NCBI GenBank assembly: GCA_006503535.1 | Contig: QYRS01000001.1 | Coordinates: forward strand, 4,402,001-4,466,000 | Direction of reading: 5' to 3' | Length of the DNA: 64,000 bases | Source of the DNA: Arthrinium phaeospermum | Taxonomy: Eukaryota; Ascomycota; Sordariomycetes; Amphisphaeriales; Apiosporaceae | Part shown: positions 12,539 through 23,724 of the stretch, one piece after another | How the letters are laid out: each line of letters starts with the position of its first letter | Numbering within the stretch: the first letter of the stretch is position 1 | Program-made: the position numbers and the translations under genes | The notes under the pieces: generated by a model | Database searches by the model: none | The model's input: only the letters and a program-made list of their open reading frames with translations | What the model was told of the DNA's origin: nothing

Positions 12539-13916
12539 ACCGACGGAGTCCTGCCTGCCCAGCAGGGGCCGAGACCGAGACGAGTGGAATAGACTACGAC
12601 GCACGACGACTTCTACTACTATTAGACGTTTCTTCTTATCGACACATTTTTGCGAATTTTTACTCTTCTTCTAAGCAAGCGTTTTCTATATTGTACGATC
12701 CAACTCGGGTGGCTTCAGTGCATTTGGTTGGGGTGTTAGATGGCCTCCGGTCAGAGGCTTTGGTTGGCGAGCATCAAATTGGATGGGCTGGTTGGTTTGA
12801 GTTGTGTTGGTCATATCTTCTCAAAAATGGGACTCGGCCGATAGAGAAGGAGTTCCGTTCAATTAGATCTGCATTGAGCGCGAGCGTGTGCACCACTGGG
12901 AAGCGAAGCGAAACGGCATGCCGCATCTGCCGCCGCATAAGGGGGAGGCACATGTCAACGCTGTCGGCGGCCGCTCGCTTGGGGGGTGTGTGTGGGGTTG
13001 AAGCTGGAGATAAGCAAGAGAGACTCTAACCCGATGCATTGATCTGCGCATGACAGGAAAAAAACAGCACTGCATGCAGCTGGTCAGCTGGGTAAATTGA
13101 AGAAAGAAGCAGAAAAGAAAAAGAAATTATATCCGCCAGTGATCGGGTCTATCTGTTCAGCTCCTCAGCTGGATTATTTCGGCTACATATTGGTGTACAT
13201 ACTTCACACATAATAGAGTGAGTTGCCGCGATTGACCAGCACTTTATTAGCCCGTCTCCCGTTCCTGCCGTGCCCCTGCTTGGCCCCCAAACCCACATCA
13301 AAGAAGCTACATGTAAACCTACCTCAGCTCAGGTATGAGAAGCTTTCGGGTCTCTCGTACATGCTACAAGTATCTTACCGGGAAGAAGGTGCGGAGGATA
13401 TTAAATATACTTGTCAGCAATAATATCGAGATTGTTATTTATCTGAATTGAAAGTTGATTTTGGGACTTAAAAACTGTCGTATGTGGTTTCTGGTGGTGA
13501 GCGTGGATGATACAAGCAAGTTCTTTGATCGTCACTGGCTCAATGTTGTATTTGATAGCCCAGGCCGTGCGGCGGCGGCGTCGCGCCTACCTACATCTGA
13601 CGAGCCGATTGACTAAACAAAAACCCCGAGATTCCAGAGCTGGGATTGGCTGGAATTAAACCAACCAAAAACATCACGTTGCTACTTACCATTACCAGCT
13701 CTAATTCAGCTTCGCGGGGCCTCAGCCCGAGCATCATCACCGATTCTTCTCAATACTCGCATTAGACAAGTTGCAAAGGGATTTTGGAGGGATTAGCACG
13801 TGTGCTGTGCGACACAGCCGTTTTCAATGGATACTCAATACCGACCATAGGCTATCGCAGCACCTCGTTTATTAGTTCTCGACGACGAGAGCAAACAACA
13901 CCGCCGATCGATCGAC
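12539..13916. other. intergenic, no supported gene
   Basis: This AT-richer spacer lies between the Ilp-type gene and MED5. Short frames are present, but none has a start context, exon chain or resemblance that I can support. It likely holds the 3' flank of the upstream gene and the MED5 promoter. Confidence 0.5.
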
Positions 13917-16900
13917 ATGGAGATGGACCTCGGGCTGTCGTTCGACGGCACCCAAAGCGCCGAATGGGGAGCAAGGCCGCAAGCCCAACCAGGCCATGGA
14001 CGTGTGGGTGAAGTTCCTGGACCAGTGCCTGACGCAGCGCCGACGAAAACGTCTTCGCCTCCAAGGTCTCGGTGCTGTCTGCTCGGAACCCGATCCCCTC
14101 CTCCGCCGTCGCCGACATCCTCCTGCGGCCCCAGCCCGCGAACCGCGAATGCCTCGACCCCCGCATCCCGCGATACATGCACGTCCTGATCGAGCAGAAG
14201 CTGATCGACGCCGTCGCTGCTCAACGCCCTCTATAAATACTCGACCTCGCAAACCAGGCCGAGGCGACCGGGCAGCACCTGGCCGCGCTCGCCGAGCACG
14301 CGCCGGCCGGCATGCGCTGGAAGAGCTCGTACGGGCCAGGAGGAAACCATCTTCTACCGCCTTACTAAGGCTAACGGGCTGGGGACCTGCGTGCGGTCGG
14401 CCAGGGAGGGCCTCGAGGTCTGCAAGGCCATCGCCAAATGGATGGTGCTCTTCACCTCGGCCGCCTCGGCCTTCTCGCAGGAGATGATGGGACACCTACA
14501 TCTGGCCGAGTCGCGGGACGAAATGGAGACGTCGCGCCGCGTTCGTCATGCTGCTGCTGGGCGTGTGCGAGAACCAGGTGGTGCTCAAGGCTCTCAGCCG
14601 GCCGTTCGCCCGGGACGCGCGCAAGGCCCTGTCGGAGAGCCTGGGCGCCTTCGTGCCCTCCATTCTGCAGAGCGCATCGCAGATAGCAGCTCGCCTCGAG
14701 TTCTTCCGGACGGAGACCCTGGCCAGCTTCGAGCCGGCGGACAAGAAGAAGGAGGCGGCCAATGCCGAGATTGACGACATTCTCGACTCCACGATGGGAT
14801 TGGACAATTTCGTGATCCCCGAGATTCCGATCAGCAACTCTCGCGCCGCTGTATATCTACCTGAACCATGCGTAAGGCGACTCTTCTGGAAACACGTACT
14901 GTATGTGCCTTTGCTGATATTGGGTGTTACTTGTTGGACACCCCTCATAGACGATGCTGCCTTATACAGCTACTTACACAACCGTTATAACGTTGGCTAG
15001 ATACCTTTGTCCACCCATATTCACAGCTTCACTAAACATAATCTAGGGAGATATACAAACTACAACAATTGACCTCATTTTGGCCTCCTTTGATGTTCTC
15101 GCGAATGCAGTATTTCGCAACGAGGGCCAGAGGACTACACATCTGATGAGGTCCTACCTGACCAACAAGCTGCCCATACTGCTCGCGACACTGGCTACGT
15201 CCATGTTCCCGCCCGTGACGTCGCAGTTTTGCATTACGGAGGCGCTCAGCCACGTCGACACTAACGCCTTTCCGACGCTCTCGGCCATGTTCGAGGTGAC
15301 TAACAGCAACAACGCCTTTACCGATAGTGTCCGGCAGGATTTTGTTTTGCCTGTTGCTTGCATGGTCTCATTCCCGAATCCGCCACGAAGGCCTGTTGGG
15401 TGAAATCACATATCAGACTTTGCCGGCCGGCGGTCGCTACAACAAGGAGACGCTGGTTCAGCAATGCATGACTGACCCCGAGAGAGTACAAAGTCTGGTT
15501 GCGGAGCTGGATAATATGGATGGCAATGTTGGTGCTGTTGCCAAGCCCTAACTGAGGTAAGCCTTTGGCTATATTCATGATCCAAGCGGCACTACGAACT
15601 GGCACTGACATGATTCTTCAAGGTTATTGTACGATTATGTCATAGCAAGGAGACGATGTCTCTGAAGCAGCTGTGGCCAATTAGCCAAAAAGCCGTTGGC
15701 ACTAGATGTCATTCTGCTGTTTGAAAAGCCCATCGTGTTCTTACATCCACTTGCGAACTGCTCGACAACTGGCGGTATGATGACGACCAGGGCGAATACC
15801 AGCCTGTGTACGAGGAGTTCGGATCGATCTTGCTGCTCGTCTTGGCCTTTTCCTCCAGATACAACCTTTCAGTGGCGGATCTTGGCATTCGGTCGCCCGA
15901 CCTTTATCGCAAAGCTCTTGAGTGGCGGGACTATTAGCAAATCGTTCGAGGACCTTTCCGAGCAGCAGAAGGGCCATCTTGGGGGTTGGATCCAGGGGCT
16001 CTTCGACAATGAGAGCGGTGGTCTGGGCGACGAGTTGATGTCGTCGTGTCCTCCCCAAGATTTCTACCTACTGGTTTCCACTCTGTTCAACCAGACGGTT
16101 CTGGCGCTTAGTACAGACCGCTTGAGCGAAGATAGCCTCAAGAGCGGCGTGGAATTCCTGGTCGACACTTTTCTTCTCCCCTCCCTCGTGTTGGCGATTT
16201 CCCATATGTGCATCCAACTTAGGACAACACGGAGCCCAGAGCAGAAGGCGGTCATCCAAATTTTAAACCTAATCCTACTTACAAAACAAGGCTCCAATGA
16301 AGCAGAGCCTCCTATCTGCAGTCCTGACTTGGTAGCAAAGCCACTAGACCACTCGCTCCGGTCTTACCAGCGCCAGAATCCCAGCAGCCAAGAGGTCGAG
16401 CCTCTTCTCAAGGCTATTAAGGACAACGTCAAGGTATCGAGGCGGACGGGCGGCGCGGACCACAAGGAGATCGAGCAGTGGACCAGCAGCACCCAGAACG
16501 TTTCTCTAGTCGCTTCGCTGCGACAAGTGCTGCAGGGGTTGTGCAATGGGGCATGAATCCCGGCATGAACATCATGCCGACTTCCTATACACATCGCCAA
16601 ATGCTGGTCGCGGTCAAGATTCTGGGGCCCAAGAGATTTGTGCAGGTGGTGCTGGAGGAAGTCAAGCATCAAACCGAAGCTGGCAGTGCCAGTATTGTGT
16701 ATGACGTGGCGACGGCCCTTATCTGCGCGCCAGAGTGACGAATATTCCTCCGCCGCCGGCCCCGGCCATGCTCGGCGACCCCACGCACCAGATGTCGCCG
16801 CCCTGCAGACGCGCGTTTCGGTCCGGCAGGCGCGCGGTGGGAGGCCGAGGACTTCAAGAAGATCCAGAAGTCGGACGCGGTCTGGCCGAGCACGTGGTGC

Positions 16901-17112
16901 GGCTCTACCGGCGGGTCGAGGACGCAGATGGTGATGCCGGAGCCGCCGCAGATGCTGCAGAACGACCTGTCGCTCGGCATGGACGAGAGCGCGGCGGCGT
17001 CCCTGGGCGACGCGCTGGCGGCGGCCGGCAGCGAGGGGCTGGTCGGGCGGACGAGGCGAACGCGAACCATGGACCTGGACTGGGCGGGCCGGGGGACATG
17101 AATCTGACATGA
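13917..17112 (+). CDS. MED5: Mediator complex subunit 5 (Med5/Nut1), many frameshifts
   Basis: The pieces line up with fungal Med5, a subunit of the Mediator coactivator that links transcription factors to RNA polymerase II in the nucleus. Recognisable blocks are [16 protein letters not shown] (13996), [20 protein letters not shown] (about 14120), [13 protein letters not shown] (about 14950), [20 protein letters not shown] (about 15070), [15 protein letters not shown] (about 15160), [19 protein letters not shown] (about 16085), [20 protein letters not shown] (about 16541) and [19 protein letters not shown] (about 16615). The C-terminal ORF ends at 17112 with [13 protein letters not shown]. 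Introns probably lie at about 14872-14948 and 15000-15049. Around ten frame slips occur. Because Med5 is normally single copy and the conserved residues remain, base-level errors are more likely than a pseudogene. The start is 13917 or 13996. Confidence 0.75.
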
Positions 17113-17942
17113 CGCTACCGGTAGTGGCGGGTTGGGTGTCAGTGATGACGATATCTTTGGCAACTTGGGCAGTGGGGAACGGGACTGACTTTTGGATGGG
17201 TGGGATAGCATGGACTTGACGTAGAATGGCAACCCTTCCAACGCCCGATCTTTTCGATGGATGGGATCGTAACATGATGCCAACGGGGTACATGGACTTG
17301 ACGTAGGACGGCAGCCTTACGAACGCGGCCGAATTTTTCGCTGATTGGGATCGATGACGTCGACGGGGAGCGGCGGGCTGGGGTCAGCGACGACGACATC
17401 CTTGGCAACTCGGGCGGCTTGGGAACGGGACTGACCTGTTGGATGAGCGGGATCACGGACGACGTAGGACGGCAGCCTTGCTCGCCGCCAACTTTTCGAG
17501 GAGCGGGATCGCATGTTCATCGGGTAAACAGTTGCCTTGCATGGTGGCTTGGGCACGTTTAAGAGTACTTACTCATGGGCACGTTTAAGAGTACTTACTC
17601 ATGATTAGCCAGAGGAAGGAAGACAGAAATTCCTTAAATTAAATTGGAAAATAATTATTACTGATAAGATTTTCCAAAGTTGGGAGAGGTATTCGAATGC
17701 ATGTCTTCTGGGTTGACTGACGATCGCCCGTCGATGCTCAGGGGGTATGCAAGTATTCCGTTGGGTGACTTTCTCCTAGAACAACGCTGTGACAGAAACC
17801 GGTGAATGTAGGATGTACGATACCTTGTTGACTTGGAAGAGTTAATTATCCCAAGCGCAGTTTGGGAATAGAAATAACGTGTCTGGACTACCAAGGATAT
17901 ACATACAGAGAATCCCATCCCTTAATGAACTAACTGACTGAC
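17113..17942. repeat. imperfect repeats after MED5 and a perfect 26-bp tandem duplication
   Basis: A block at 17138-17206 recurs in diverged form at 17383-17453 (about 245 bp apart). It is characterised by GTCAG-GA-GACGA-ATC-TTGGCAACT. A shorter element, GACGTAG-A-GGCA-CCTT, recurs at about 17213-17239, 17295-17318 and 17461-17479. At 17551-17576 and 17577-17602 a 26-bp unit starting GGGCACGTTTAAGAG is repeated exactly, head to tail. No gene is supported here. The first repeats could be remnants of a longer MED5 3' end, since translations give an Asp/Gly-rich motif (DDDI-GN-G). Confidence 0.55.
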
Positions 17943-19155
17943 TTATTTCACATCTGCCCACGACCCCAGGGTGAACTGCGAATTGCACATATTGGGTCAG
18001 CTCCTCAGCCCCATCTCGCCCTGCATCTCTCTCGTGCCTCCCACCACACAAGCCCGCAACGAACATGGTAGCCATGAAGTGGTCGTCCGTACCGTGGGCG
18101 TCGCGGTACTTGGGATGCTTCATCAAGCTCGTGATCTTGCGCCGGAGAAGAGGACCGCCGGCGCCCTGGCCACGGCGGTTCCGGATCACCCGCCCGCCAC
18201 GGCCTCGTCGGCGGGCACGTCTCTCGTGGCCCGGGCAGAAGGCCGAGACGACCTCCTGCCGGAAGTCGAGCGCCAGGGCTGGGCGGCGTGGGCTGCGCGA
18301 AGTTGTCGCGGTACCGCAGCATGGGCCCCAGACGTTGCGGTACAGGTTGTGGACGGCGCCGCCGAGCCGACGAAGAGGGTGCGGTGGCGGGGTCCAGGCG
18401 CGCAGGGGCCGGAGGGCGGCGCCGACGCCAGGTGGAAGTGGGTCGTACGTCTGGTTCATGCTGAGGATCGTCGTCGGCGGGACCCGGACGGGAAACATGC
18501 GGATCAGGACCAGGTAGGTGTCGTGGATCCAGTCGAAGGTGGCGTCGGGCGCTGGGGGGGATGCCGGCGGCGGCCAGGGCGGACTGGAGGGTGGGGATGT
18601 AGGCGAGGTCCGGGTTTAGGGCGTAGGACTGGTATTTGCTCGGGTGCGTAGGCGACGGGCGATGCCCGGCTTGGGGTGCGGAGATGAGGATCCCGGGGAG
18701 GGAGGTGGCCCAGTGCGCGCCTGTTATTGTTCGTTAGTCGGTTTACTCGTGAGATGGAACATAGAGATGAGATGGTGTGATAAGATATAGATCTGTGTCA
18801 AGGGATGAATTAGAGATAGAACTTACCATGACTACGTGCTCGACGCCGTGGGCCGATCCCGGGGAGGGAGGTGGCCCAGTGCGCGCCCTGTTATTGTTCG
18901 TTAGTCGGTTACTCGTGAGATGGAACATAGAGATGAGATGGGTGTGATAAGATATAGATCTGTGTCAAGGGATGAATTAGAGATAGAACTTACCATCATG
19001 ACTACGTGCTCGACGCCGTGGGCCAGGGCCTCATCGCCGCACTTCTTCCAGTAGTCTGCTGAAGCCGACTCCTCGCCCAACATCATGGTCGAGCCGTGGG
19101 AGAAGAGATGGACGGGGGACATGGAGCCCTCCTCGTCTCGCTTACCGACCGCCAT
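17943..19155 (-). CDS. LigB/DODA-type extradiol ring-cleavage dioxygenase, frameshifted and internally duplicated
   Basis: Minus-strand exon 1 (ATG at 19155) encodes SPVHLFSHGSTMMLGEESAS and ADYWKKCGDEALAHGVEHVV, the N-terminal core of LigB-superfamily dioxygenases related to plant and fungal 4,5-DOPA dioxygenase. These are non-haem iron enzymes that open aromatic rings. After an intron (GTAAGT...AATAACAG) comes GAHWATS-PGILISAPQAG, with a second metal-ligand-type His. Later blocks are TTILSMNQTYDP, VHNLYRNVWGP, ITSLMKHPKYRDAHGTDDH and a C-terminal NMCNSQFTLGSWADVK that ends at 17943. Several frame slips lie between 17990 and 18600. A 166-170 bp exon-intron-exon segment is present twice in tandem (18689-19024), so the gene as written would gain a spurious middle exon. 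The natural substrate is unknown. Confidence 0.75.
18689..19024. repeat. tandem duplication of about 168 bp inside the dioxygenase gene
   Basis: Copy 1 is 18689-18854 and copy 2 is 18855-19024; both start at GATCCCGGGG and end at CGCCGTGGGCC. Aligned by eye they differ only by four small indels (GCGCCTG/GCGCCCTG, GGTTTACT/GGTTACT, ATGGTGTG/ATGGGTGTG, ACCATGAC/ACCATCATGAC), with no substitution. Each copy spans the end of exon 1, the whole first intron and the start of exon 2. Zero substitutions with several indels is expected from an assembly artefact made of uncorrected reads, although a very recent true duplication is possible. Confidence 0.85.
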
Positions 19156-20405
19156 GGTGGTGAGCTGTCTGTCTATTCTTTTCCTTTTGTGGCTTCAACC
19201 TCACACTCTTGAGTGAGAAGGTGAAATAGCTTCCTCGACGGCTGAGGGTGCGCTGCTGCTGCTGCTCCTGCTTTGTTGCGCCTTGATGGGCAGCAAACTT
19301 GAGTATCGTTTTGGGTATAAGCCAGCTATTGAGAACACAAAGTGAAGAGGTCGTCGCTACTGCTGTAGATGCTTCTCAGTATACCTGCTTCCAGCGATAA
19401 GGCAAAAATGAACTCGCCCAAGAGAATATGCATTCACTACCGAATACTGCAACCGAGTTTCCAGAAGTAGAAGTTGTTACACGACTATAGAACGCCACCC
19501 GTCTGTGTTTGCTGCTTATCTTCTTACTGGCACATGTACAGGATCAGATGCAAGTAAGCCAAGCCAAGCGCAATGCAACACATCCATCACCGTCCTTCTC
19601 CCCGGCTGCCGGGTGGGGGCAACATGGGGTAAATGGCATTGATGTAAGGGTAGGTGGCTGTCGTTCCTCTCAACGGTTACGGCTGATGGGAGAGATTCCG
19701 ACCGGGATTCCCCAACCTGGGCGTTTCAATGTGTGTTGCCCTCCACCCACCCACCCCTCTTCCGTAGCGGGCGGCTCGGCCAAACCAACCCCACGGATCC
19801 CGCTGTTGGCTGCACGAATATGTCGACAGATGCTTGATCTCACTCAATTGGGTATGCGCAATGAGGAATCATCATGCCATTTCGTAAGAACTAGATGAGA
19901 TTAAGATCTGTCCTCGTCAATCTTGTCAAGGTAAATTACGGAAAGGGCAGCAGTACGACCACACTTGCAGGTAGAGTTTGATTGCATCCATGGAGAAGTA
20001 TGCCCCTCCACCTTCCCGGTCTCTTCGAAACAGCGAGGTTTGGCGCGGGCACTCGAAAAGAGTTTCGACACGAAGTCAGACAACGCGCCAAAACAAATAG
20101 AAGATGCCAATCAAATCAAAATTCATGGACGGTGGCCAACTTCGGTTTGTTCGGGCTCCGATTAGCGATGGGGCACGTCACACACGCTTATACTATGCAA
20201 TGTGTAGCGCAATTGGGTAATACTCGTAGGCACGCTGCGTAGATGCCTTCACGTCTTCTTGACATTGATCGCCGCAATGCACAGATGTTAACGACGACGA
20301 AGTCTCCAATTAAGTACAAAAGGATATATACATCTACATGTACACACAAGTCTTCAAATGGCCAACTAAATTCTTCTCAATGATGTCTCCAACGCAAAGC
20401 CAACT
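19156..20405. other. intergenic, no supported gene
   Basis: This spacer lies between the dioxygenase (starting at 19155, minus) and the aldehyde-dehydrogenase-like gene (ending at 20406, minus). It has a short CTG-type run near 19250. No open frame here has family resemblance or a consistent exon chain. It should contain the promoter of the dioxygenase and the 3' flank of the other gene. Confidence 0.5.
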
Positions 20406-22005
20406 CTATAGCTTTCCGCGACGTAATCCACGTAGTATACCCCACAATCGCAAGATACCAAACAGCGTAATGCTCGCCATAGTCAAGAACCCGGCCTCGA
20501 AGAAGCCAAGCTGCTCGTTCTTGGGCTGGCCCGTCGGCTTGAGCGGCTGGACGGCCAGGGCCCGGACGGCCGAGGGGTGATCTTGTTCTTCGAGTCGCCG
20601 CCCCCTGCCAGCAGGCCGGCGGCCTTGACGAAGGCCGCCGGCAGCGGCTCGACGTACTGCGGCCGCGCGACCGAGAACATGGCCTTGCTGTAGCGGTACA
20701 GGTAGTCGGCGTCGTGGGCGATGGGCGCCGCGGGGCCCACGAGGAGCTGCACGGGGATCTGGTTCAGGCAGGAGACGTGGCAGGGCAGGTGGTGCGCGAG
20801 GTATTTGGCGGAGCCGGGGTCGGCGAAGAAGTAGCCTGCGAGAAGAGGGTTCCTGCGGCTTTTGTTAGACTTGTTTGTTCCTTCACTGAGCTGTTGTTGC
20901 CTGGGTTGATCTTACTCAAACTGCTGGGTGAATATCGCATCGACAAGCCCGGAGCAGGTGGCGATGGGCAGGTATCGACCACTGATTTTCATGTCCATAA
21001 GTGGTGTCGATCTGTGAATGAGCATCCTGTCAGCATATAACGACCCATTGACTGTTTTTGTGCCTGATATAACTCACCTATCGAGTATATCAATGAGCTT
21101 GAATTCGTTGGAGCCAAAGCTCGAGACTTGCTTCCTGTCCTCGGCCTCCTTGACCGCCTTGCGCGTCTCCTCGCTCTGGTTCCCGCTGACCTTTTTCGCC
21201 GCCGAGGACTCCCTCGCGAACGCGAGCGTCGCGTACTTGGAGCAGGCCTCGAAGAAGTCCTGCTTGACGAACTCGTTGACCAGCACCAGGTCCGGCGCGT
21301 AGGGCGAGGTGCCGCCGAAGCCGAACCGGGCGTTGGTGATCGCCTGGGCCGCCGCCTGGATGTCGGCCGGTTCGTGAGGCTGTTGGTCGTGCTTGATGAG
21401 CTTGTCTGGTCTACCCAGGAGCGCCGTCTCGAGTATGGATGAGTCGGTTATCGTCTGGTGAGATGGAACGTGTTGACGTCCAATGCGGCCGGGAGCAGGT
21501 TCCGGAGGACCGAGTCAACCTGAAGGAGAGTATCTTGGAGCTATGAATGGGACTATATTAGCAACGAAAGCTATAGCTCAGACAAAGAGACCACTTACTT
21601 CGACTATCACACAGTTACCAGCCGAGATGGCCGCAGCCAGCGGCGTCACGATGGAGTAGAACCTCGTGTGGCTCGTCGGCCGGATCACGACCAATCCGCG
21701 CCCAACCTCCGCGTCGCATTGTCTTTCCCGTGCGTGACGGCTACTCTTTCTCGTGCTCCTCGTTGAAGTTCAGCGAGTCGTAAAAGTGCCGGACGGCGTC
21801 CATGGCCAAGTAGTACTCGGCCTCGACCTCGGCGCTGGACGATTGCGCATCTTTCGCCAGGGCGGCGCAGATGCCGCCGGCCTCCTCGCAGGCGGGCGTG
21901 TAGGCTGGAGCTGGTTCGGTACCGGATGTTTCCGCGCGGCCGTCGGTCACGCGTCTTGGAGACGCTCGATGGCGATGGTGGGATCTGAAGACGAGACGAC
22001 GACAT
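20406..22005 (-). CDS. aldehyde-dehydrogenase-like protein lacking catalytic residues, C-terminal membrane segment
   Basis: The minus strand encodes an ALDH-superfamily fold. Segments in order are EVEAEYYLAMDAVRHFYDSL (N-terminal helices), HTRFYSIVTPLAAAISAGNC (cofactor-binding strand-helix), ARFGFGGTSPYAPDLVLVNE (equivalent of the catalytic-Cys loop), FVKQDFFEACSKYA, MDMKISGRYLPIATCSGLVD, and GYFFADPGSAKYLAHHLPCH. The loop that reads GQTC in active ALDHs is GGTS here, so the nucleophilic Cys is Ser, and I see no ELGGK-like motif for the catalytic Glu. A hydrophobic C-terminal helix (FLTMASITLFGILRLWGIL) before a basic end at 20406 suggests membrane anchoring. Introns start with GTAAGT near 21598 and GTAAGA near 20919. 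Frame slips occur near 21950, 21465 and 20577. A scaffold or regulatory role is inference only. Confidence 0.65.
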
Positions 22006-22637
22006 GGTGTGAATATTTAGTTTTGGTGAAAACGACCCGGTCCCCCGTATTCGAGAAAAAGAGTACGAGTTCTATATTTCTGTAGGTAACTAATTCGAGT
22101 GCGGTCTCTGGCTACATTGGTTTTGAGTGACACTGCGCTCTCCAATTGAGAATGTTGCGACACGGGTCTCGCATTCATTCACATGCCCCGGGAGGCTTGT
22201 CCGCCCACCTTACCCCAAAAGACAGGGGGAATGCGCCCGGGAAGTGGGGGAGGATCCTTCCTACGGACCTGGTCGCTGTACCCCAGACGCCTCGTTCCCC
22301 AACAGCAGCGGACCCTCAAGCTCGGGAAGATGCGTGCCTCCAATTCGCAACACGAGACTTTCTACGTTACTTAGTACAGACTGACTTTATCGAACTTTCT
22401 CATGCGGATTTGAAGCCTTGATCTTTCTTACGGGGCCAGCCAGCCATTCGTTTACCACGAACTCACACATCTCATCAAATACGAAAGAGCTATCATCATC
22501 TTTCCAACCCCCGTTAAGCAAAAGGCGAACGGCGACGACCAGAGACCCGCCAAGATTCCGTCACCACGACAGATAACCCATCACCAGCACCCTGAGCGAG
22601 ACGCTGCAAGACTACGAGATCCGTCTCACGGGCGCCC
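22006..22637. other. intergenic, no supported gene
   Basis: This is the divergent region between the ALDH-like gene (minus) and a small plus-strand gene candidate. Overlapping short frames on the plus strand come from composition. It likely holds promoters for both sides. Confidence 0.45.
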
Positions 22638-23078
22638 ATGACCTACCCTCCGCGCAAAGACAACGCGCCGAAGAAAGCGAACCTTTACTACCACAACAAG
22701 ATGGAGGGTTTCCCGCCTGGGTCCCGCTGACCGACCACGCCGCCCCCGTCGGCGTCGAGAACCCGGCCGACTGGGACACGGAGCACCGGCGTCCCGCGGT
22801 ACCGGCCCATCAACTACCAGCGGACCGCGAGATGCGGCCCTGGGGGTCGAACCCGATCGAGACGGGATTCGTGCTGCACATGTTCCATGGGGTTTGGCTT
22901 ACGGCTGTATGGCGACTTTTCCGACCCGTTACTTACCCCTTTTCTTCGCACAAGTGTGTAGGACTGACTGATTGACTGACTTGATTCATGCAGTTTACAC
23001 GCTGGGCTTGGACGAAAACGGGTGGGCGGTTCAATGACACGTATTTCAGGTGGAAGGTGGGCGGCGAGTTTTAGTGAT
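22638..23078 (+). CDS. small gene candidate, function unknown, probably frameshifted
   Basis: From an ATG at 22638 the translation reads NAPKKANLYYHNKMEGFPPG, then after a frame slip near 22728 PLTDHAAPVGVENPADWDTE, then MRPWGSNPIETGFVLHMFHG (about 22831). An intron of about 88 bp (GTATGG at 22906 to a CAG near 22994, with CTGAC branch-like sites) joins this to a short exon reading FTRWAWTKTGGRFNDTYFRW and ending GGEF at a TAG near 23076. The last exon keeps an ordered, aromatic-rich frame, which argues for coding. The size would be about 130-140 residues. I do not recognise the family; the start could also be an upstream frame. Confidence 0.35.
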
Positions 23079-23724
23079 TGGCCTGCCTACATACTATAGA
23101 ACGAGACTATTGCTATTTGTTACTCATGTATTATGCGCCTAATGCAACTTCACAACTAGATTATAGTCAAGCGTCTTCTTGTAAATTTGGCAGGTTGGAA
23201 ATCTAGCGAACAATTGCCCATACGATCAAGGAAGCTATGGGTGTATTCATGAAACACCCCACGCCAAGGTATACTTGGTCTAAGTAGGTGAATAGTCATT
23301 AGTGCATTGCTGGCGCAGGAACCTCCAAAAGCAGAGATAGTCGCATTGGCCGTCAGATAGGAACAGACCCTCATTGATAACGCAGGACTTTGATCCCCGC
23401 GCAAAGATGCCGAAGCGTGAACCGGCATTGCTGCTGTGCCTGCCGGCCGGGTGCTGGGCTGGGCTTCCCCTCCTCCACTTCCCGGTGCAAGTGGCGTCGT
23501 CCCAAGCGTGAGTAAGTACGCGCGGTGGACGGACTGCCGAGGGGTAGACACTCGACATGAAGTTCATCTTATGCCAATTGAAACAGAGGATAGATTCCAA
23601 CATAGTATTCTCGTTCTGACAATAGAATAACCCAATTGACAATCTCCGTCACCAGGCTAAGACCACACGTGCCATTAGCAGCAACAGACAGGGAGGTAGA
23701 GAAACTGGCATCATACCCTTCACA
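23079..23724. other. intergenic, no supported gene
   Basis: This is the upstream region of the hydrolase gene and the 3' flank of the small gene. Minus-strand open frames here have no recognisable domain. I see no other feature. Confidence 0.5.

Noticed and set aside
13917..17112. MED5 as a pseudogene
   Set aside because: Conserved blocks are intact, only small indels break the frame, and the same pattern affects unrelated neighbours. Sequence error is the simpler explanation, though not proven.
16364..17293. 309-codon minus-strand frame
   Set aside because: Antisense to the MED5 C-terminal region; low-complexity Arg/Pro-rich.
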